Source: Bacteroidales bacterium UBA3724
GTDB taxonomy: Bacteria > Bacteroidota > Bacteroidia > Bacteroidales > P3
Direction: 5' to 3'
DNA: 8,116 nt
NCBI GenBank assembly: GCA_002371315.1
Contig: DFHL01000115.1
Coordinates: 1 to 8,116 of the forward strand
A model generated the notes under the pieces. It was not told the origin of the DNA and did not search any database. It saw only the letters and a list, made by a program, of their open reading frames with translations. Positions 5,528 through 8,116 of this stretch are shown piece by piece; the first letter of the stretch is position 1, and each line of letters opens with the position of its first letter. Made by a program: the position numbers and the translations under genes.

Positions 5528-6769
5528 TTAAGTGAGATTTAGTTTGCGAAGTCGGGAGGTTATGCCGCTGCGGCTACGACCGAAGATGGTCATTAGGTCG
5601 GGGATGGCGGTATTGTTTCGGAAGAGTTCGGCCAGTTTTTTGTCGTCCTCTTCGCGCCAAGGGGCACCGTGGTTTGGATGCTTACCCTTCATCCCTGACG
5701 GTTGTGGAAACGAAGCCACGATGTGTTCCAAGAGATTTTCGGAGCGGACGAAACTTTTGCTTAAAGTATTGAGTGAAAGGTTTTCATCCAGCTGCGCCAA
5801 GAGAAGCAAGTCTGGGTCGCTGGGTAGACCACCTATGCCGAGGAGGAGAAAAATGGGCATCTGGCGTTCCTTGGCATATCTCTCGAATAGGGCCACTCGG
5901 GCCGGTGACAACAGTTCTTTGCTAATATCATTTGGCAGGTGGCTGCGCCATTTGCACTCGATGGCGAAGGGGTGGCCGTCGTATTCAAGAATAAGGTCGG
6001 GGTTGCTGTTGCCCTCGGGGTAGATGCCGGGCAGGCTCTTGTCGCCGCGCCATTCCTTGAGGGTCAGTCGGTCATTGCTTGCCACGCCCAGCAGCTCAAG
6101 CACGTGGTCTTCGAACTCGCGGCCTTTCAGCAGTTCGTCGTTCATAGTGAGCGATTTGATGCGCCGGTAAACGGTACTGTAGGGGCGGCCGACGGCCTTG
6201 TGGATGGCGTGGATACCCATATCTTCATAAAACATACGCAGCAGCCGCTTGTCCTCGGCCACCGTCCAGCGGTAGGGTCTTTCGTTGCTTTCCGCGGCCC
6301 GGAGGTCGTTTTTGTCAAGGAGAAGCTTTATGTTGCTGTGCCCCGCCAGCAGGCCGAAGATGCTGCCGTTGGGGTTGATATAGCCGCAGGCGATGTGCTG
6401 CACCTGAGCGATGACCCATTGGTTGCGCAGGCGTGCCTCGAAGCATTTGCCGTCGCTCTCCTCGCGTTGCAGCACGAGGACAAGCAGGCGATTCTCTTTC
6501 AACGCCTGTTCAATCTGTACGTTGTATGTGTTGCGGAATTTGCCCGTCACCACTAGCGTCGTCGGCACGTGGCACACCAGCAGCGCCTTCAGCACCTCCT
6601 CTTCCAGCTCCGATGTGTTGAAGCACACCGCGCACTGCCACCTGTCAAACTCCTCCACCCACCGAAACACCTTCTCATAACACCCCATCGGCGCCATCCT
6701 CGACGTCAAGAAAAGCGTCTTCTCCCGCCGCCAAAGCTCTTTGTTGCCGATGGTTCTTGCAATGCGCAT
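5528..6769 (-). CDS. SLOG (DprA-like) - Myb/SANT - PD-(D/E)XK nuclease - Myb/SANT protein
   Basis: This 413-residue protein has four apparent parts. Residues 1-155 look like a DprA/SLOG Rossmann domain: IGNKELW, TLFLTSR, the LEEEVLKALL helix, VPTTLVVTG, and FEARLRNQWVIAQVQ with NGSIFGLLAG, which parallels the RN-R-I and G-S-L regions of DprA. Residues 166-208 (YRWTVAEDKRLLRMF to TVYRRIKSL) are a Myb/SANT-like helix-turn-helix. Residues 212-330 fit a PD-(D/E)XK nuclease: GREFEDHVLELL, NPDLIL (Asp258), AIECKWR (Glu271, Lys273), then FLLLGIGG. Residues 368-411 (APWREEDDKKLAELF to ITSRLRKL) form a second Myb/SANT-like domain. The active-site residues appear intact. It starts 9 bases after the 73-residue gene, so it is the last gene of that operon. 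I infer a DNA-targeting nuclease controlled by nucleotide or DNA sensing, plausibly for defence. The domain calls are by eye; function is unproven. Confidence 0.82.
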   Translation of the reverse strand: MRIARTIGNKELWRREKTLFLTSRMAPMGCYEKVFRWVEEFDRWQCAVCFNTSELEEEVLKALLVCHVPTTLVVTGKFRNTYNVQIEQALKENRLLVLVLQREESDGKCFEARLRNQWVIAQVQHIACGYINPNGSIFGLLAGHSNIKLLLDKNDLRAAESNERPYRWTVAEDKRLLRMFYEDMGIHAIHKAVGRPYSTVYRRIKSLTMNDELLKGREFEDHVLELLGVASNDRLTLKEWRGDKSLPGIYPEGNSNPDLILEYDGHPFAIECKWRSHLPNDISKELLSPARVALFERYAKERQMPIFLLLGIGGLPSDPDLLLLAQLDENLSLNTLSKSFVRSENLLEHIVASFPQPSGMKGKHPNHGAPWREEDDKKLAELFRNNTAIPDLMTIFGRSRSGITSRLRKLNLT

Positions 6770-6778
6770 AAGCGGATC

Positions 6779-7000
6779 TTATTGCATAGTAATTTCCTGA
6801 TAGAGTGCGTTCACCCCCAGCCACCAGTATTTGGTCTTTTCCTGTTCCAGCTTCGCGTAGACAGGCGAGGAATAGACTATGTTAATGGCGGTGGCCATAT
6901 CGTTGGCCACTCCATTCTGCAACAATCGGTCGGCCAGTTGTGCCACCTTGCTTGGAAGCAACAGATGCACATTGTCCTGTGTTATCTTGGGCAGGGTCAT
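6779..7000 (-). CDS. 73-residue protein of unknown function in the DUF3990 cassette
   Basis: I do not recognise a named family for certain. The 73 residues are mostly helical: LPSKVAQLADRLLQNG, then ATAINIVYSSPVYAKLEQEKTKYWWLGVNALYQEI. The pattern of an Ile-Tyr-Ser-Ser segment followed by a Leu-x-x-Glu-Lys-Thr and a Trp-rich tail recalls short proteins I have seen beside DUF3791/DUF3990 genes, which may act as an antitoxin or accessory component. No signal peptide or DNA-binding motif is obvious. Its ATG overlaps the TGA of the DUF3990 gene (ATGA), implying translational coupling, and the SLOG-nuclease gene follows after 9 bases. If DUF3990 is a toxin, this and the DUF3791 protein are the candidates for neutralising it. 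Confidence 0.75.
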   Translation of the reverse strand: MTLPKITQDNVHLLLPSKVAQLADRLLQNGVANDMATAINIVYSSPVYAKLEQEKTKYWWLGVNALYQEITMQ

Positions 7001-7476
7001 AGTTTCACCTCCTTGTTGCCTGTGTATTCGAGTGTAGCTAATGATTGCTCGGTGTGGAACAACAGTTGGTCTACCAACTTGTATGTCTTCAGACGGCGGA
7101 TAAGTTCGCGCTTGCTGATGATTCCTGATTCATAGAGGTTGAAACTGAGGTAGACATTGTCGTTGGCCACGGGCCCGGTTACGATGTCGTAGTCGTGTTT
7201 GTAGTTCTGGATAGTGCGATTAGCGTGCACAAAGTCCACCCACGCCTCATTGGCCGATTGGAAACGCCGAGTCTTCAATCCTTTTTGCGGGGTGTACTCA
7301 TATTGGTTGATATAGCCGTGCGAAACATTGTTCTGTTCCATACGCAATTTTACCCATCGGCGAGTCTGCTGAAGGCTGGTGGTAGTGTAGAATCCTGTGC
7401 CGAAGTCCAGCGGTCGGTTGGCTTCGCGTATTAGTGGATGTTCTACTATTTCAAGACTTCCGTGATAGAGTGTCAT
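6997..7476 (-). CDS. DUF3990 protein, ADP-ribosyltransferase-like
   Basis: This 159-residue protein shows the DUF3990 landmarks: LYHGS at 3-7, LDFGTGFYTTT at 23-33, AWVDFVHANR at 78-87, HDYDIVTGPVANDNVY at 94-109, and DQLLFHTEQSL at 136-146. The family is, to my knowledge, placed with ADP-ribosyltransferase folds; the His in LYHGS and the Tyr in GFY would be the NAD-contacting positions, with a Gln/Glu in the last motif. No secretion signal is seen, so it would act in the cytoplasm, perhaps modifying a protein or nucleic acid. It overlaps both neighbours by ATGA junctions, the tight pairing expected of a toxin with its controllers. Third codon positions are far less GC-rich than in radC or pheS (6 of the first 20 codons end in G or C), which suggests acquisition by transfer. 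Toxin activity is inferred. Confidence 0.85.
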   Translation of the reverse strand: MTLYHGSLEIVEHPLIREANRPLDFGTGFYTTTSLQQTRRWVKLRMEQNNVSHGYINQYEYTPQKGLKTRRFQSANEAWVDFVHANRTIQNYKHDYDIVTGPVANDNVYLSFNLYESGIISKRELIRRLKTYKLVDQLLFHTEQSLATLEYTGNKEVKL

Positions 7477-7691
7477 AGCTGATGGTGTTTTAGATATTCG
7501 TCAATCTCGCCCAATATAATTTGTTCGCTTTGGGTATGCAGCACTTCATAATACCCCAACAGAAAGTCAATCACCCCCCTCTGCAGAAACATCCGTTCCG
7601 TTTCTGCACCGCCCAACTTGTTAGCCTTCTTATACTGCTCGATACAAAAAGAAACAAATTCTATCTTGGATTGTTGTTTAGGGTCGCACAT
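7473..7691 (-). CDS. DUF3791 family protein
   Basis: The 72 residues match the DUF3791 pattern: FVSFCIEQYKKANKLGG, then ERMFLQRGVIDFLLGYYEVLHT and a closing EIDEYLKHH. The protein is small and helical, with no signal peptide. DUF3791 genes are commonly found beside DUF3990 genes, and here the TGA stop overlaps the DUF3990 start (ATGA), so they are translationally coupled. This is the first gene of the operon. Its upstream gap of 71 bases has no clear TAnnTTTG box; a weak inverted repeat (ATCAC at 7692-7696 and GTGAT at 7713-7717) lies directly before the start codon. A role as antitoxin or partner of the ADP-ribosyltransferase-like protein is inferred from the gene order, not shown. Confidence 0.85.
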   Translation of the reverse strand: MCDPKQQSKIEFVSFCIEQYKKANKLGGAETERMFLQRGVIDFLLGYYEVLHTQSEQIILGEIDEYLKHHQL

Positions 7692-7762
7692 ATCACTTTT
7701 TTAGACTATAACGTGATTATTCCAGTTCTCGTATATACATTATTAACTTGAATTTAGGTTTT

Positions 7763-8116
7763 TCAAGCGCTGAGCCACTTGTGTTTTGCCACAGAATAGA
7801 TTGGTAGGCCGGGAATGAGGATGGGGGTCTTCTTGACGTAGGCCTGGTACTCGAGGTCATTACCATAGACTTCGTTTTGGCGCAACTCCAGACGACGGGC
7901 ACCGCTGAACATAACGTAGACGATGCCGATGTAGCCTATAGCGGCTATGAGCCACTGCCACACGGCGAAGCCTGCGCCGATGCCACTGAGCAGCACGCCG
8001 GTCCAGATAACTACCTCGCCCAGGTAGTTGGGGCAGCGAACGATACGGTAGAGACCTGTGTCGACGAATCGTTTGGGATTGCGCTTCTTGGCTGCGGACT
8101 TTTGTGCGTCGGCACC
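7763..8116 (-). CDS. DUF1295/steroid 5-alpha-reductase-like membrane protein (C-terminal part)
   Basis: Only the last 117 residues lie in the window; the N-terminal part is beyond the right edge. The signature FVDTGLYRIVRCPNYLGE (residues 17-34 of the visible part) is typical of DUF1295 and related isoprenylcysteine methyltransferase/steroid-reductase membrane proteins, where it helps bind the cofactor. The usual RHPNY is RCPNY here. Two hydrophobic segments follow (about 35-52 and 53-72), then ELRQNEVYGNDLEYQAYVKKTPILIPGLP, the common C-terminal motif. The frame runs straight through from the window edge to the TGA at 7763. The substrate is not evident. It is in the same orientation as the four-gene cassette, 71 bases upstream of it, so read-through into the cassette is possible. 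Confidence 0.88.
   Translation of the reverse strand, partial: GADAQKSAAKKRNPKRFVDTGLYRIVRCPNYLGEVVIWTGVLLSGIGAGFAVWQWLIAAIGYIGIVYVMFSGARRLELRQNEVYGNDLEYQAYVKKTPILIPGLPIYSVAKHKWLSA

Noticed and set aside
5939..7135. Plus-strand frames opposite the SLOG-nuclease and 73-residue genes
   Set aside because: The minus-strand proteins have clear domains and tight operon spacing; the opposite frames show only compositional residues.
1..8116. CRISPR array, tRNA or rRNA genes, insertion sequence ends or attachment-site repeats
   Set aside because: No regularly spaced repeats, cloverleaf-like segments, transposase frames or long flanking repeats were seen on either strand by eye.

Overview
This window looks like chromosomal DNA of a Bacteroidales bacterium (Prevotella, Bacteroides or Muribaculaceae-like). 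The evidence is the TAnnTTTG-type -7 boxes ahead of several genes, the absence of clear Shine-Dalgarno sequences, a DUF4301 gene (a family I know mainly from Bacteroidetes), Bacteroidetes-style PheS with a CxxC-x4-CxxC insertion, and lipoprotein signal peptides. Most core genes strongly prefer C or G at the third codon position. Genus cannot be fixed from the sequence alone.

Left part (1-3110), mostly housekeeping. radC runs rightward from its own promoter and meets folB tail to tail, with overlapping stop codons. On the minus strand a cyclophilin-type peptidyl-prolyl isomerase lipoprotein, pheS and folB lie close together (gaps of 34 and 31 bases) and probably form one transcript. The isomerase and the next rightward gene diverge from a 76-base spacer that holds two -7 boxes facing each other, arranged as an inverted repeat.

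Middle (3113-5407). A small predicted lipoprotein with a beta-sandwich-like domain is followed after 18 bases by a DUF4301 protein whose motifs recall UDP-sugar pyrophosphorylases. Then comes a 44-residue, very basic protein gene with its own near-consensus promoter, a leader hairpin and a strong intrinsic terminator. It is a compact, isolated unit that I cannot assign to a family.

Right part (5528-8116), the accessory region and the main point of interest. Four minus-strand genes are tightly coupled: a DUF3791 protein, a DUF3990 protein (ADP-ribosyltransferase-like fold), a 73-residue unknown, and a 413-residue protein that reads as DprA-like SLOG domain, Myb/SANT-like helix-turn-helix, PD-(D/E)XK nuclease, second Myb/SANT-like domain. 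The first three overlap by ATGA junctions and the fourth follows after 9 bases. This resembles a toxin-antitoxin or defence cassette with a ligand- or DNA-sensing nuclease added. Function is inferred from domains only. Upstream of it is the C-terminal end of a DUF1295/steroid-reductase-like membrane protein that runs off the window.
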